DNA of 64,000 bases from Albophoma yamanashiensis. Lineage: Eukaryota; Ascomycota; Sordariomycetes; Hypocreales; Ophiocordycipitaceae. Where the stretch lies: assembly GCA_001600555.1 (NCBI GenBank), contig BCKH01000005.1, positions 1,426,001-1,490,000 on the forward strand, in the 5' to 3' direction. Below, in pieces: positions 11,845 through 22,164 of this stretch (its first letter is position 1; the number at the start of each line of letters is the position of its first letter). The position numbers and the translations under genes are program-made. The notes below the pieces were generated by a model. That model saw only the letters and a list, made by a program, of their open reading frames with translations, made no database searches and was not told where the DNA came from.

Positions 11845-12729
11845 ATGAGAAAGGGCCCTGGGCAGCTCAATCATATCCCCGAAAAAGCAGCGTTTACGAA
11901 GCTGCCTCCGGTGGTCCATGAAGCCATTCTCTCATTTCCTTCGCCGCACGTCCTGCTCGTCACCCTTAACCGGCCCAAGCAGCTCAATGCTGTGACGCGT
12001 GGCATGCATGCCCAGCTGCAACGCCTCTGGGCTTGGTTCGACGTCGAGCCATCCTTGCGCTGCGCCGTGCTGACGGGTCATGGGCGTGCTTTCTCAGCGG
12101 GCGCGGACTTGCAAGAGTGGAACGACAAGAACGCCGCTGGAGTGGCGAGCAGTGAGGACAGGGACGCGGAGAGCTGGGCGGAGGGCGGGTTCGGTGGGCT
12201 GAGCAACCGACATGGGAAGAAGCCGATTATCGCTGCGGTCAATGGACTGTGCCTCGGGGGCGCCATGGAGATGATACTCAACATGGACTTGGTCGTTGCG
12301 AGTGCGGACGCGACATTTGGCTTGCCCGAGGTGAAGATCGGGGTTGTTGCCATAGCGGGCGCCCTTCCGCGGCTGACGCGCATCGTCGGCCGGCAGCGGG
12401 CCTCGGAGATGGCTCTCCTGGGGCGTACACACTCGGCGATGACGATGCGGGAATGGGGCGTGGTGAATAAAGTCGTCGGCAAGGGGGCCCGCGAGGCCCT
12501 CGACGAAGCGCTACGGTGGGCCGCTGCCGTGGCGGCCAACTCGCCAGACTCGATTATCGTGACCCGCGAGGGGATACTGGGAGGCTGGGAGGCGGAGAAC
12601 CCGAGGGCGAGCACGAGGAGAGTGGATGAGGGGATGTATAGAAAGATGGATGGCGGGGAAAACATGAGGGAAGGGGTGTCGAGTTTCGTCGAGAAGAGGA
12701 AGGCTGTGTGGAAGGATAGCAAGCTATGA
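11845..12729 (+). CDS. Enoyl-CoA hydratase/isomerase family protein
   Basis: Crotonase-fold enzyme of 294 residues acting on acyl-CoA thioesters. The first half contains SPHVLLVTLNRPKQLNAVTR, the oxyanion-hole segment GRAFSAGADLQEW, and the second hole-forming motif AAVNGLCLGGAMEMILNMDL. FGLPEVKIGVVAIAGALPRL is also typical, and Glu of the GLPEVK segment sits where the catalytic glutamate is usual. The C-terminus (ENMREGVSSFVEKRKAVW) fits the fungal beta-oxidation-type subfamily. The start chosen is the first ATG of the frame; a GTG a few codons upstream is less likely. No clear peroxisomal tripeptide is present, since the protein ends in SKL preceded by KD (WKDSKL). SKL at the extreme C-terminus is in fact the classic PTS1 signal, so peroxisomal import is expected. 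Confidence 0.9.
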   Translation: MRKGPGQLNHIPEKAAFTKLPPVVHEAILSFPSPHVLLVTLNRPKQLNAVTRGMHAQLQRLWAWFDVEPSLRCAVLTGHGRAFSAGADLQEWNDKNAAGVASSEDRDAESWAEGGFGGLSNRHGKKPIIAAVNGLCLGGAMEMILNMDLVVASADATFGLPEVKIGVVAIAGALPRLTRIVGRQRASEMALLGRTHSAMTMREWGVVNKVVGKGAREALDEALRWAAAVAANSPDSIIVTREGILGGWEAENPRASTRRVDEGMYRKMDGGENMREGVSSFVEKRKAVWKDSKL

Positions 12730-13305
12730 GAGCTGACGGGATTGGTACATACAGTACGTCGTGTTAAGCCAGCCCTCGCTTGTCATTCAATCATGCGAGA
12801 ACTTTGTCCTAGCCGTGTACTTGAACTGGACACTACTACAGGGTACGCTCGGTTCGCCTCGCTGCCTCTTCACAGTGAAGAGCACAGCCAACTGATGTCT
12901 TGGACCAATCTGATGCATGCAGACTTGCTGTACTCCGTACAGGCGTCGTTCAACAATGCTGTTGAGCTCAACTTCGCAGCGGGGTTGCAACGTGACGTAC
13001 GGAGTAGCCTAGGATCGACCACACTGGGAGTTGACAGTATATTGGCGAAGAGTGGCAAACTTATGTTGTCATTGCCTTTGGTAAGCGAGACGAGATCAAG
13101 AGATAGCAAAGTACTCCGTATGAACTGCAGGAAACGGAAAATTGGAATTGTCATGGTAAGTGCATGTAGGTCAAGGCTGTGACGGTCCTGCGGCTTGAAC
13201 CTGCAGAGGATATGTGGCCGCTGGGGTCGCTAGCCGCGAAGGGTGACGGACGATAGCCTCCCGTCGCTACCTTAGGTATCCCAAGGCACGTACTCCGTAG
13301 TACCT

Positions 13306-13331
13306 ACCTTACCTACCTAGGTAGGTAGTTA
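13306..13331. repeat. Inverted repeat of CCTA/TAGG units
   Basis: TACCTTACCTACC is followed directly by TAGGTAGGTAG, giving a self-complementary segment centred on CCTAGG near 13318. It lies between genes and next to a TACTCCGTAG element. The function is unknown. Confidence 0.5.
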
Positions 13332-14154
13332 TGAAACCATAGGTAGTACAAGGCAGGAAGGGGACTGCCCCGGCAACGTCTGGGGCTTGGCTCTTCGCTA
13401 AATCCAACGACTATCCAAGCCGTAAACGAGCAATATGAAAATTGGCTCTTCCCACACGACACCATACATTTTGGTGAAGCAGACGGCCTATTTTCAACAA
13501 TCAGCACAGGCTCAACATGTCAGACTCTCTCGGTGTCAAGTCTTGTGGTGGCCTGCTTCCCGGAGCTTCCATTGCTGTTAAGCGACATAGCCACAGAGCT
13601 TGCTTTTTCCCACGTCGTGACGGCGATGGGTATGATTGACAAGGATGGGTTAAGTGATGTGGCGGAGCTGAGAACGGGAAGAAGCATGGATCTTTGTCCC
13701 CCGACACTCGCGACCCGCTTTCATAGCCCGACCCGTCCCCGAAGTGAGACCTGCGTACCATAACGCTTCTCGCGTTGCTACGGAGTACGGACGGCTTGAT
13801 AACGGCGCCTCCACAGTACTCCGTACCTCTCTGCCTGACTGCCTACCTGAGGGTTGCGCTGCAATGCGACCGGCTCAATTGGGCCGAGAATCCCGGTTTG
13901 CTCTGCGAGGCTGTCCACGGTGCAGGCCCATTCGGGAGAGATGCCGTGTGTCCCAGCAATGATACTCCTATTCAGCTCCCAAGCCATCATCCTGTTTTGG
14001 GGTGATTGACATGATGCGGTTCGCCGCGGTTGGAGCTCACATGAATCACAGCGAAGCATTTGACGCACCGCAATTCGTAAATGTACGTAATGGTGAAGAG
14101 TGTCACTCTGGGGGGTTGCACAGCGTTGGAGCAGGGCCGAGGGTACTGGGCGCA

Positions 14155-14170
14155 GTACGGAGTACTCCGC
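14155..14170. repeat. Head-to-head pair of the GTACGGAGTAC element
   Basis: GTACGGAGTACTCCGC is a near-perfect 16-base palindrome made of one GTACGGAGTA copy fused to its reverse complement. It is the most symmetrical copy of the dispersed element in the window and lies about 170 bases before the DUF2235 gene. Confidence 0.6.
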
Positions 14171-14338
14171 ATGTCGATGCAATACTGCGGTCCGTACGTC
14201 GGCATCTTACCGTTGCCAGAACCAGAGTATATCTTGTGAGGCAGCAAGCAAAGCCCAATTGCTGGGAGGCTCCCCAATCCACCAGCAGCATCGCAATCTC
14301 TGGACAAACGAGGCAGCGTATGATACCTGCCGTGCGCG

Positions 14339-16293
14339 ATGGGCCCCATCACCGTCATGAACACCTCGCGCGATCATGGCCGCGAGGCGCGCAAGCTAAT
14401 TCTTTGCTTCGACGGAACCGGCAATAAGTTTCACGGCGATGAGAGCGACAGCAACATCCTCAAGATCTTTCGCATGCTGGATCGCAATGCAAACGACCAA
14501 TACCACTACTACCAGCGTAGGCACCCATACAGGAAGCCTTGAAGCGACGCGCTAGCTGACTTAAGATGACAGCTGGAATCGGAACCTATGTCGTTTCGGG
14601 ATCCCTCGACCATACAGGCGTTCGGGCGCGCATCAACTCATGGTACCAGAAGGCAAAAGACTCCGCCGTTGGCTCGTCGTTTGACCAGCACGTCGTGGGA
14701 GGCTATCGTTTCCTCATGCGTTTCTACAACACCGGCGATGAAATCTACATGTTCGGTTTCAGCCGCGGAGCCTACATTGCGCGATTCTTGGCTGAGATGC
14801 TGGACCACATAGGGCTGCTGTCCCACGGCAACGAGGAGATGGTGAAGTTTGCTTGGAAAGCCTTCGCTCAATGGCAGAGCCGGCGGCAAACCAAGAGTTC
14901 AGAGGAAGGCGAGCAGCCCGAAGAAGATGACAAGGCGCGCAAGATGCACGACTTCATGAAGGGCTTTCGCGAGACCTTTTCTAGGCCGGTGGGAAGAATT
15001 CGATTCCTCGGACTCTTCGACACCGTCAACTCGGTCCCTAGGTTTGAGACTGCTTGGATGCAGCGCAGCAAATTCCCGTACACGGCGCGCAGCAGTGCCA
15101 GAGTCATTCGTCATGCGGTGAGCATTGACGAGAGACGCGCCAAATTCCGGCAGGATCTCATGTATCAGCAACGCCCGAAACACAAGCATCATCGCCATCC
15201 CCATATGGAGCAGATGCTGGAGCCTTTTCGGCGTAGCATGGAGGTGACTAGACCATCGTCCCCTTATCGGCCGCGTACTTCATCGACCTCGGAACAGCCT
15301 ACTGCGGACAAAGAGGCGACTGGAAAGGAGAGCCGACCACGCAGTTTCCTCTCTCCGGGCGAGGATGCGAATGTCCGACAGAGGCGGCCGTCGACCAGCA
15401 ATTCACCTTATGCGCCGTATCGACCACGGTCTAGGTCTCGTCAGCGGTGCGAACAGCATGACGAGGATGCCATGTCAAATGCGTCCGAAGTACATTCAAA
15501 TGCCGACGCCGACGCCGACTGGGATGACGGTCGCAAGGACGTTGACGAGGTGTGGTTCGCAGGTGGCCATGGAGACATTGGGGGTGGGTGGGAAGCCCTC
15601 GACGACCGGAAGAGCGCGAGCCACGTTCCCCTGGTGTGGATGGTTCGCGAAGCCATCAAGGCCGGGCTGACGTTTGACATGGAAAAAGTGGCCGAGATGG
15701 GATGCTTGAGCGAGGTTGATGCCAATCATGGCAACGGCGCATCCGGCGGCTTGCGGCAGCGAACACCAAATCCCGACATCCTGGTCCAGGACGAGGCGAA
15801 TGGCGTGCAAGTTGAGCCGATGAGCTCGGGCGTCAACAGCAACGATCGTGGCGAGAATGGCTCCGCGGGTACCTGTACCTTTCACGACCTGATGCACAAA
15901 GCGCACACCTCTCGCATCCACGACTCGCTCCAATACGGCGGAGGGCTGGGCACCGTCGCTGTGACGGGGTGGAATTTCATGGAGTGGTTGCCATTCCGTA
16001 GGATGGATCTGCAAAAAGACGGATCGTGGAAGCCCATCAGATGGCCGCTGCCGCGTGGTGAGGTGCGCGACATTCCGGACAACGCCCGCATCCACGGGAG
16101 CGTCATTCGCAGGCTTAAGGAGGACGAGAGTTATCGACCGGGGAACCTGATCATCGGCGGAGGCGGCCGCGGTGTCAGGCTCGCGGGGCCTGAATATGGC
16201 ATTGGTGACTGGGTTTGTGTTGCCGAGGACGGCGATCCCATCGGAGAGATCTGGGTGAGAAAGGAAACGCTGAAGGAGGCCAAGGGCCAGTAA
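14339..16293 (+). CDS. DUF2235 (Tle1-like alpha/beta-hydrolase) protein
   Basis: Predicted hydrolase of the DUF2235 family, related to the catalytic domain of bacterial Tle1 phospholipases; the fungal substrates are unknown. Two exons join over intron 14517-14572 (GTAGGC..CAG, branch GCTGAC) to give 632 residues. The junction restores YHYYQPGIGTYVVSG, a strongly conserved block. The N-terminus carries KLILCFDGTGN. The nucleophile elbow is GFSRGAYIARFLAEM, with Ser in GFSRGA. FLGLFDTVNSVP and WFAGGHGDIGGGWE supply the likely acidic and histidine residues. Between about residues 235 and 325 lies a long insertion rich in Ser, Pro and Arg that is not expected to fold. A second ATG six codons in could also be used as start. 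Confidence 0.9.
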
Positions 16294-16733
16294 CTTAATT
16301 CAACGTCCAACGGGGAAGCGTTGGGAAGAATGGACAGTGTCGGCTGAGTGTAAGGTATGTACTTTTGTGTTAGAATGCCACGATGAAGAGAGGATTTCCG
16401 CACGGCGGGTGAAAGTTTAGGCAAGGAGCAAGCAGTGAAGGCCGCCGAGTACGCTTAATTGCAATTTCTGATTCGGCAACTGCGCGCTGTTCAGATCTGT
16501 TCGCGTTGATCATGAAGTGGACTGGAGGGAGTCGGTTCTAGAAGCTCCCGCGCCGTTGGTGGAAGCGTCACGTGCGGGCCATTGACGGCGTCGTCGAAAC
16601 GTCCAGCGCGGCAGCTTCACGACTGTGCAGCTTCGCTCAACCCAGCGACAACGTCACCAATGGCCGAACCTGCGCCCGAGTAGCCTCCCCGACGTCCGAA
16701 TCTGCTGCCGAATAGATCGATCCCCGGCGCAGC
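16294..16733. other. Intergenic region before the SDR gene
   Basis: 440 bases with no gene. The second half is GC-rich and carries the promoter of the SDR gene; I saw no clear core element. Confidence 0.45.
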
Positions 16734-18032
16734 ATGCCCATTCCGTTCATTTTCCACGTCATCGAGAATGGCGCTCCCGACTGGATGCAGGACAACCGCT
16801 GGGCCATCTTCTACACAACCCTGGCTGTGACCGCGCTATACTCGCTCAAGCGATGGACATCTGGGCGCTCAAACACGTCTGAGCGGCCCCTTCACGGCAA
16901 GGTTGTCCTCTTCACGGGCGGAACGTCCGGCATCGGGGCGCTGGCCGCCCAGGAGCTCGCGGCTCGCGGCGCCCAGCTCGTCCTCCTCACCCAAACGCCG
17001 CCGTCCGACCCTTTCCTCGCCGAATACATACAAGACCTTCGCGACAAGACGGGCAACAACCTGATATACGCGGAACAAGTGGACCTCTCCAGCTTGCACA
17101 GCATCCGCAAGTTTGCGACGAAATGGATCGACAACGCCCCGCCACGAAGGCTGGACATGATTGTGCTTTGTGCCGCGACTCTGACGCCGCCTGGAGGCCA
17201 AAGGCAGGAAACGGAAGAAGGCATTGAGCAAACGTGGATGGTGAATTTCCTTGCCAACTTCCACTTGCTGGGGATCCTGAGTCCGGCCATCAAGGCACAG
17301 CCCTTTGATCGAGACGTTCGGATCATCATGGCTACCTGCTCCTCATACATAGGCTCCCCGTCCCTGAAAGAGCCAGTCAAGGACAGCAACTGGTCGCCAG
17401 GCACAGCATACGCCCGGAGTAAACTGGCCCTCAACGTTTTTGGGCAAGCCTTCCAGAAGCACTTGGATTCCTACAAGCGGCCAGACGAGCTTCCCATGAA
17501 CGCCCGGGTTATATTTGTGGATCCCGGACTCAGCCGAACCCCAGGGACTCGTCGCTGGCTGACCCGCGGCTCGTTGTCCGGCCTGGCTCTCTACCTTGCC
17601 GGCTACGCCGTACCGTGGTTCCTCCTCAAGTCTCCCTTTCAAGCGGCACAGTCCATACTATATGCCGCGATGGAACTGGACCTGGGCCGAGGCGCTGGTG
17701 GCAAACTCATCAAGGAGTGCATGGAAGTCGACTTCGCCCGCGCAGAGGTTCACCACGAAGACGTTGCCAAAAGCCTGTGGGAGGAGAGCGATTCGCTGAT
17801 TGAACGAGTCGAAAAGGAACAGGCTAAGCAGAGGGCGGCCAAAAGAGCCGAGCACGACAAAGCAAAAAAGGTCCAAGAGGAGAAAGAAATGGTGAAAGAG
17901 GTTGAGGGGCTTGTTGATGCCATCAAGAAGGGCAAGGAAAAATCGAAACAGCAGGGTCACAAGGGTGGCGCCACGTCCGAGGGCGGTGTCAAGCACAAAC
18001 GCAAGAGCAACAAAAAGGTTCCGAACACGTAG
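16734..18032 (+). CDS. Membrane-anchored short-chain dehydrogenase/reductase
   Basis: A 432-residue single-exon SDR. The N-terminus holds a hydrophobic stretch (WAIFYTTLAVTALYSL, about 23-38) that could anchor it to the ER membrane. The NAD(P)-binding motif is TGGTSGIG (about 61-68). An active-site serine lies in TCSSYIG and the Tyr-Lys pair in YARSK. A second hydrophobic segment (LSGLALYLAGYAVPWFLL) lies near 285. The last 90 residues are a Lys/Glu-rich, probably helical tail ending in a basic stretch, longer than in typical SDRs. The substrate is unknown; the layout resembles fungal proteins annotated as retinol dehydrogenase-like or WWOX-like oxidoreductases. Confidence 0.85.
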   Translation: MPIPFIFHVIENGAPDWMQDNRWAIFYTTLAVTALYSLKRWTSGRSNTSERPLHGKVVLFTGGTSGIGALAAQELAARGAQLVLLTQTPPSDPFLAEYIQDLRDKTGNNLIYAEQVDLSSLHSIRKFATKWIDNAPPRRLDMIVLCAATLTPPGGQRQETEEGIEQTWMVNFLANFHLLGILSPAIKAQPFDRDVRIIMATCSSYIGSPSLKEPVKDSNWSPGTAYARSKLALNVFGQAFQKHLDSYKRPDELPMNARVIFVDPGLSRTPGTRRWLTRGSLSGLALYLAGYAVPWFLLKSPFQAAQSILYAAMELDLGRGAGGKLIKECMEVDFARAEVHHEDVAKSLWEESDSLIERVEKEQAKQRAAKRAEHDKAKKVQEEKEMVKEVEGLVDAIKKGKEKSKQQGHKGGATSEGGVKHKRKSNKKVPNT

Positions 18033-20769
18033 ACTCATAGAACGACTCAAAACACTTGCCAATGTGCTACAACTATATGATCACGGCTTCCAAATTTACA
18101 TTGGAGCACCTGTGCCAATCGGCTTCCCGATATCTAACATGACCGAGAATGAGGCCCAATATTTTCTGGGAGGGCAGATGGCCGAGTCAACGGCACACCA
18201 GAAGCCATGAACATTGAAGCTTGTCAGCTCTGTGAAGCTCTGCCAGCTGGGGCTCGGTCCAATGGTGAATCCGTTTCTCGGGGTTGTCGACCATTTCCTG
18301 GCCTAGCCATACGGTTGGCCTGGAAATTTGCGTGGAAAATCCTCAAAGTCCTTTAGTTGCCCTTGTATCGGGAGATGCTGACCGCTAGTCCGAAGGCCAC
18401 CTTGAAAGAGACTTCGGTCAACGGATAGCAAGAGAGGAAACCCACCCGGTAGGCCGCTATACCCCGGGGCCACGTCAGCCAGGAACCATTGTACAATTTC
18501 ACACGGTCCGACTGGACTCCACAAAGGTCGAAAATCCCCGTCGATACTGGTTCTCGTGCATATATCGAACTTCGCGACAATCTTAGGCATGCCCTGGGTA
18601 GTGCCAAATACCAGAAACAAGCGTTATCGATGATTCATGGGCGTAAACCTGCGATATGGGTGTTGAGCGCTGCTCGTGGGATTGGTTCATACGTAGGTCA
18701 GGCAAACGGGGGCTTGGGCCAACACCAACGCTGGCATTACTTCAAGTCTGACGCACGGTGCGGACATTAAGATCTAAAGGATGACGGGAGCATCTGAGAA
18801 CTTGATGAAATTATCTCTGTTTTGCAACATTCCCACGACGTGCTCCTACGAAATCCTACTTCCCAGCACGCCAACACCATCACGCGAACTTAGCAACCGA
18901 GTCCTCAGCATCTCTTATGTCTTCGTGTGCTGGAGGGCGCGTGCTGCTGAGATCGGTCATGCTGATCTTGAAGGCGTCAAGAACCTCTACGATTCAGAAG
19001 ACCCATCGAAGCAACAAAGTCTACTTGCAGGCATTGCTGATTGTGCTAGGGAAATAGGGCAGGTCGAGATACTCGACTGAGCCCTTAGCAAAGGGTTAGA
19101 TCTTTACTCTGACTAGATGAATGATAATTTTCCCATCGGATTGCTGTGCACATGCCCTTGAGGTGTGGAAGGTGGCTGTCAAGAACGGGTTTGATCTTAA
19201 TGGGCATCACAGAAAGGTTTTTGGGTAATGCCCTGAGCATTGAAGCGTCTTACGACAATACCGAGATAATTCGCTTCCTCTTAGAGAACGTGTGGGATCC
19301 GAACAAGGCATGGGGCTATGACAACCGCCAACTTGGAGTCTTGACATTGACCAGGGAGATATCTTAAGCAGAGATCATTCACCCGATGCATTAACACGAA
19401 TGAAGCCCTGTAGGAAAGCTGAACGCTCATAATCGAAGCCGAACTTGGCAAAGTTCAGGCAATTCGGTTGGTATTTGATTTCGAGCGAACGACGAAGCCT
19501 GCAGCGTGGACGGCATGCCTTGTTCGCTCTCGCTACGCCCTTACTTACCATCGAGAAGCCCTCGATGATATTTCGCTGGGCTACCAAACGCGCCGGGCGT
19601 AGTTGGAGCGCATCGGCCGACAGTGCTGGACCCACTGGGGATTGATTAGATCGAAAAGACTGGGTTTCGAACTCTGCCTCCTACACCGTTGCCAATACGG
19701 CTGCTGTTCGTTAATATCGGTTGATTTAATGCCTCTCGGCTAGGTCTTGGGCCAAAGAACCCTGATGCGTATAGGTGGGCCCGTTTGTGAGGTTGAGATA
19801 TGGGCGACGAATGGCTGGGAACGTGTTGTCGCGAGCCAACAGAGCTCGGAAGGGGCGAGCGTCGGGCGCCTTCTGCCAACGCTCTTGCCGTCTGGGCTTT
19901 CACCATTTCGGCTCTTCGACGGCCGTAAATCCGCCTGTTTTGGGGTTCTCCGGGTGTAGAATGCGATAAGTTTGTCTGGCAGGTACAAGCATGGCATTAA
20001 AGCTACAAACAAGCCGAAACGTACAGCCCTGCAATCCATGCAATGGATTTCAAGCTACGGAGTACAGTACGTGTTAATGCGCAAAAGCTAGCCTCCCGCA
20101 TTTAGAGCCTCACGACTTTTCCATCAACTCGTTGGGCGGCCGGTCTCCTTGGAAGGTGCCCGCAGCTTGGTCGCAACAAGGGGGACACATACATACTATC
20201 TACGTGACGGGGTGATGTGGAGGACACCGTGGGGGTCGCTGCAGATGCTCGGCCGCCTTCCGCCAGCCTCAACCAAACATCATGATTAGCGGACCTATCT
20301 TTGAGCGGGCGGGCGGACGCCCCTGACTTAGCAAAGCCGACTGGCTGTGAAGGGCTTGGTCGCGGGACAAAGGGGCGGGCCGCTACTCCGTAGGGTGGGT
20401 CGAGATACGTTGGGGGGAGCAATCGATACGTAAGGGAAAGAGGTGTTTTTAAGGTTGCCTGGCTTCAAATGTGGACGTGCAGCGTTGCATCGTGTTCTCG
20501 ATACCCATTTATCGCGCGAATCATTTCCTCGACTGGCCTGGAGGTATGCATATCGCAGGCAATTGGGCCACTTGGGTATACATGCGCTCTCTACGTAGTA
20601 TGGACTCAGCCTCAGAGCCCTGGCTTCTTCCGAAGATAGGTCGCGCCGAAGATGGAGGTAAAAGTAAAGCCCCCGTATCAGCTCGATGAGCCGCTGACAT
20701 ATAAGAGTTGACATCCTTCTGCTCCATAGCGTCTTTTATCTTCTCTCAAGGTCGGTAGCCTAAGACTCG
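18033..20769. other. Gene-poor region with decayed sequence
   Basis: 2.7 kb lying between the housekeeping block and the polyketide cluster. It includes an ankyrin pseudogene (listed separately), two GTACGGAGTA-type elements (20055-20065 and 20382-20392) and many short open frames in all frames. The density of stop codons in otherwise protein-like stretches suggests old genes that have decayed. The last 350 bases must include the promoter of the Zn2Cys6 gene. Confidence 0.45.
18940..19370 (+). pseudogene. Broken ankyrin-repeat gene remnant
   Basis: Three reading frames in succession carry ankyrin-like protein. The first reads HADLEGVKNLYDSEDPSKQQ and then hits a TGA at 19078-19080 that interrupts LDxALSKGLDLYSD. 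A second frame (from about 19135) reads HALEVWKVAVKNGFDLNGH. After a shift near 19205 a third reads GNALSIEASYDNTEIIRFLL and DPNKAWGYDNR. The order and spacing match repeats of fungal ankyrin proteins, such as FDLNGH, then a repeat ending in RFLLENxxDPNK. One stop and at least one frameshift make it a pseudogene. An undetected intron could explain one break but not all of them. Confidence 0.5.
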
Positions 20770-22078
20770 ATGTGTCTCATGAATCCTCAGGAATCATCAG
20801 GTCGAGATGGTAAGCCTCGCGCATCCTGCGACCGGTGTCACGACCTCAAAAACCGATGTGTCAGATCCGACAGAGGCGATGGTCGTTGCCAAAGATGTGA
20901 GAGGCTCGATATCGACTGCGTCTATCAACCACCTTCGCGCATGGGGCGGCCTAGAGGGCGAAAAGCACGACGTCACTCCCAGCATGGATGTGCCAGCGAG
21001 GTCACTGGAGACAGAAAAAGAGTCGAATCTCCAGGGGAGGTTTTGAATCAACTAGAGTCAATGTCTGAAGATGCAATCGTGGCGGCATTTGGTCCTGGCC
21101 AAGATCATCCAACTCCTCCAGAGAGCACCAGCGTGTCTCCAGATATGATGGACCTAATGATATCACCCGAAGGTAATTTGAACCTCGTCTCAACCAAAGC
21201 TACAATTGACAAGTGCAATCGCAGAACTGCTACCGGTTGATGTTGGATGGTGCATTGCCGAGCAAGAACCCATTGAGACCATCTTCGATACGCCGCTTTC
21301 TCAAGGCCTTTTGCAAGCTCCATTGGGGAATGAAGAGCTTTTCTATCCTTGCACGAGGCCAAACAGTGCCCGCCGACCGGGGACGCTGAATAACACGGAC
21401 TCTATCGCAGACGGGTTATTTCGACTCCAACTCCAGCAACAGATTCACCAACTGTTGTCCAAGCTGAGTCAGGACGTCGTGGAAGACGTCGCTGAAGAGG
21501 GACTTATGATTACCAAAACCTTCTTGGAACTCCTTCAGGCGAACCTGGGCGGTTTTGGACGGACAGTTAGCTCGAGCGCCCCAGTCGCACCGATGAATCC
21601 TGGGGTGCCTAACGGGGAAGGACCTGTGCGAGCTGAGCTCACAAAGCTCGACGCTGGTGTTGTTGACGTATTGCAAGTGCTGATACACTACTCCCTCATC
21701 TTGCATATGCTAGACAAGGTTGTTGGAGCCGTCAATAGCCCATCGAAGCACGTCAAACCGCTTAGCCTCGGATCCTTTAGCTTGGCGTCGCAGCAGTCTT
21801 TAAATAGCTGTGTGATTGTTCACATCGTCTTCCGCATGATGCATCAGCTCCGTAAGCTGATACACATGTTGGTATCCAATTGCAAGGATATAAAGCAAGG
21901 GTCATCTCCACATACCGAGCGCCGATTTCATGCTGCGCCGTCTACAGGCAGCTTTCAGGCCCTAGCCGAACTGATGAACGATAGAGAAAACAGCCTCATG
22001 GAAGCATGCCATACAGCCGAATTGGGCCACGAAATGCTTAGATCAGGAGGTGAATACACACCAAGCCGCTGGAATTGA
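20770..22078 (+). CDS. Zn2Cys6 AflR-like regulator of the polyketide cluster
   Basis: Likely pathway-specific transcription factor of 418 residues. Exons join over intron 21173-21224 (GTAATT..CAG), which restores SPEELLPVDVGW. The binuclear zinc cluster is at residues 20-50: C20, C23, C30, C40, C43, C50 (CX2CX6CX9CX2CX6C), followed by a basic stretch GRPRGRKARR. The middle and C-terminal region has the Gln/Leu-rich helices (LQLQQQIHQLLSKL) and the paired C-terminal segments (VVDVLQVLIHYSLILHMLD, VIVHIVFRMMHQLRKLIHML) seen in AflR-type regulators of secondary metabolism. It converges on the PKS gene with only 86 bases between stop codons. In F. graminearum the fusarielin cluster has a comparable local regulator (FSL7). 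A second ATG three codons in is an alternative start. Confidence 0.88.
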
Positions 22079-22164
22079 ATAGAGAATTTTAGCGTATACC
22101 TGAGCTGTATTGCTAACAATCGTATACCTACCTTTCACCTGGCACCGGCGCCCCAATTTCGTTC

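Larger units (their letters stand above)
12730..14338. other. Gene-free region dense in GTACGGAGTAC-type elements
   Basis: 1.6 kb with no credible gene. It holds seven copies of the near-palindromic element TACTCCGTAC / GTACGGAGTA (12931, 12997, 13111, 13291, 13779, 13817, 14155). At 14155-14170 two copies abut head to head and form a longer palindrome. At 13300-13332 a CTACCTTACCTACCTAGGTAGGTAG inverted repeat could form a hairpin. Such elements recur elsewhere in the window only between genes. Confidence 0.55.

Noticed and set aside
18303..18620. Overlapping minus-strand frames of 84-105 aa
   Set aside because: Some protein-like segments, but no family could be named and frames are short; probably decayed sequence.
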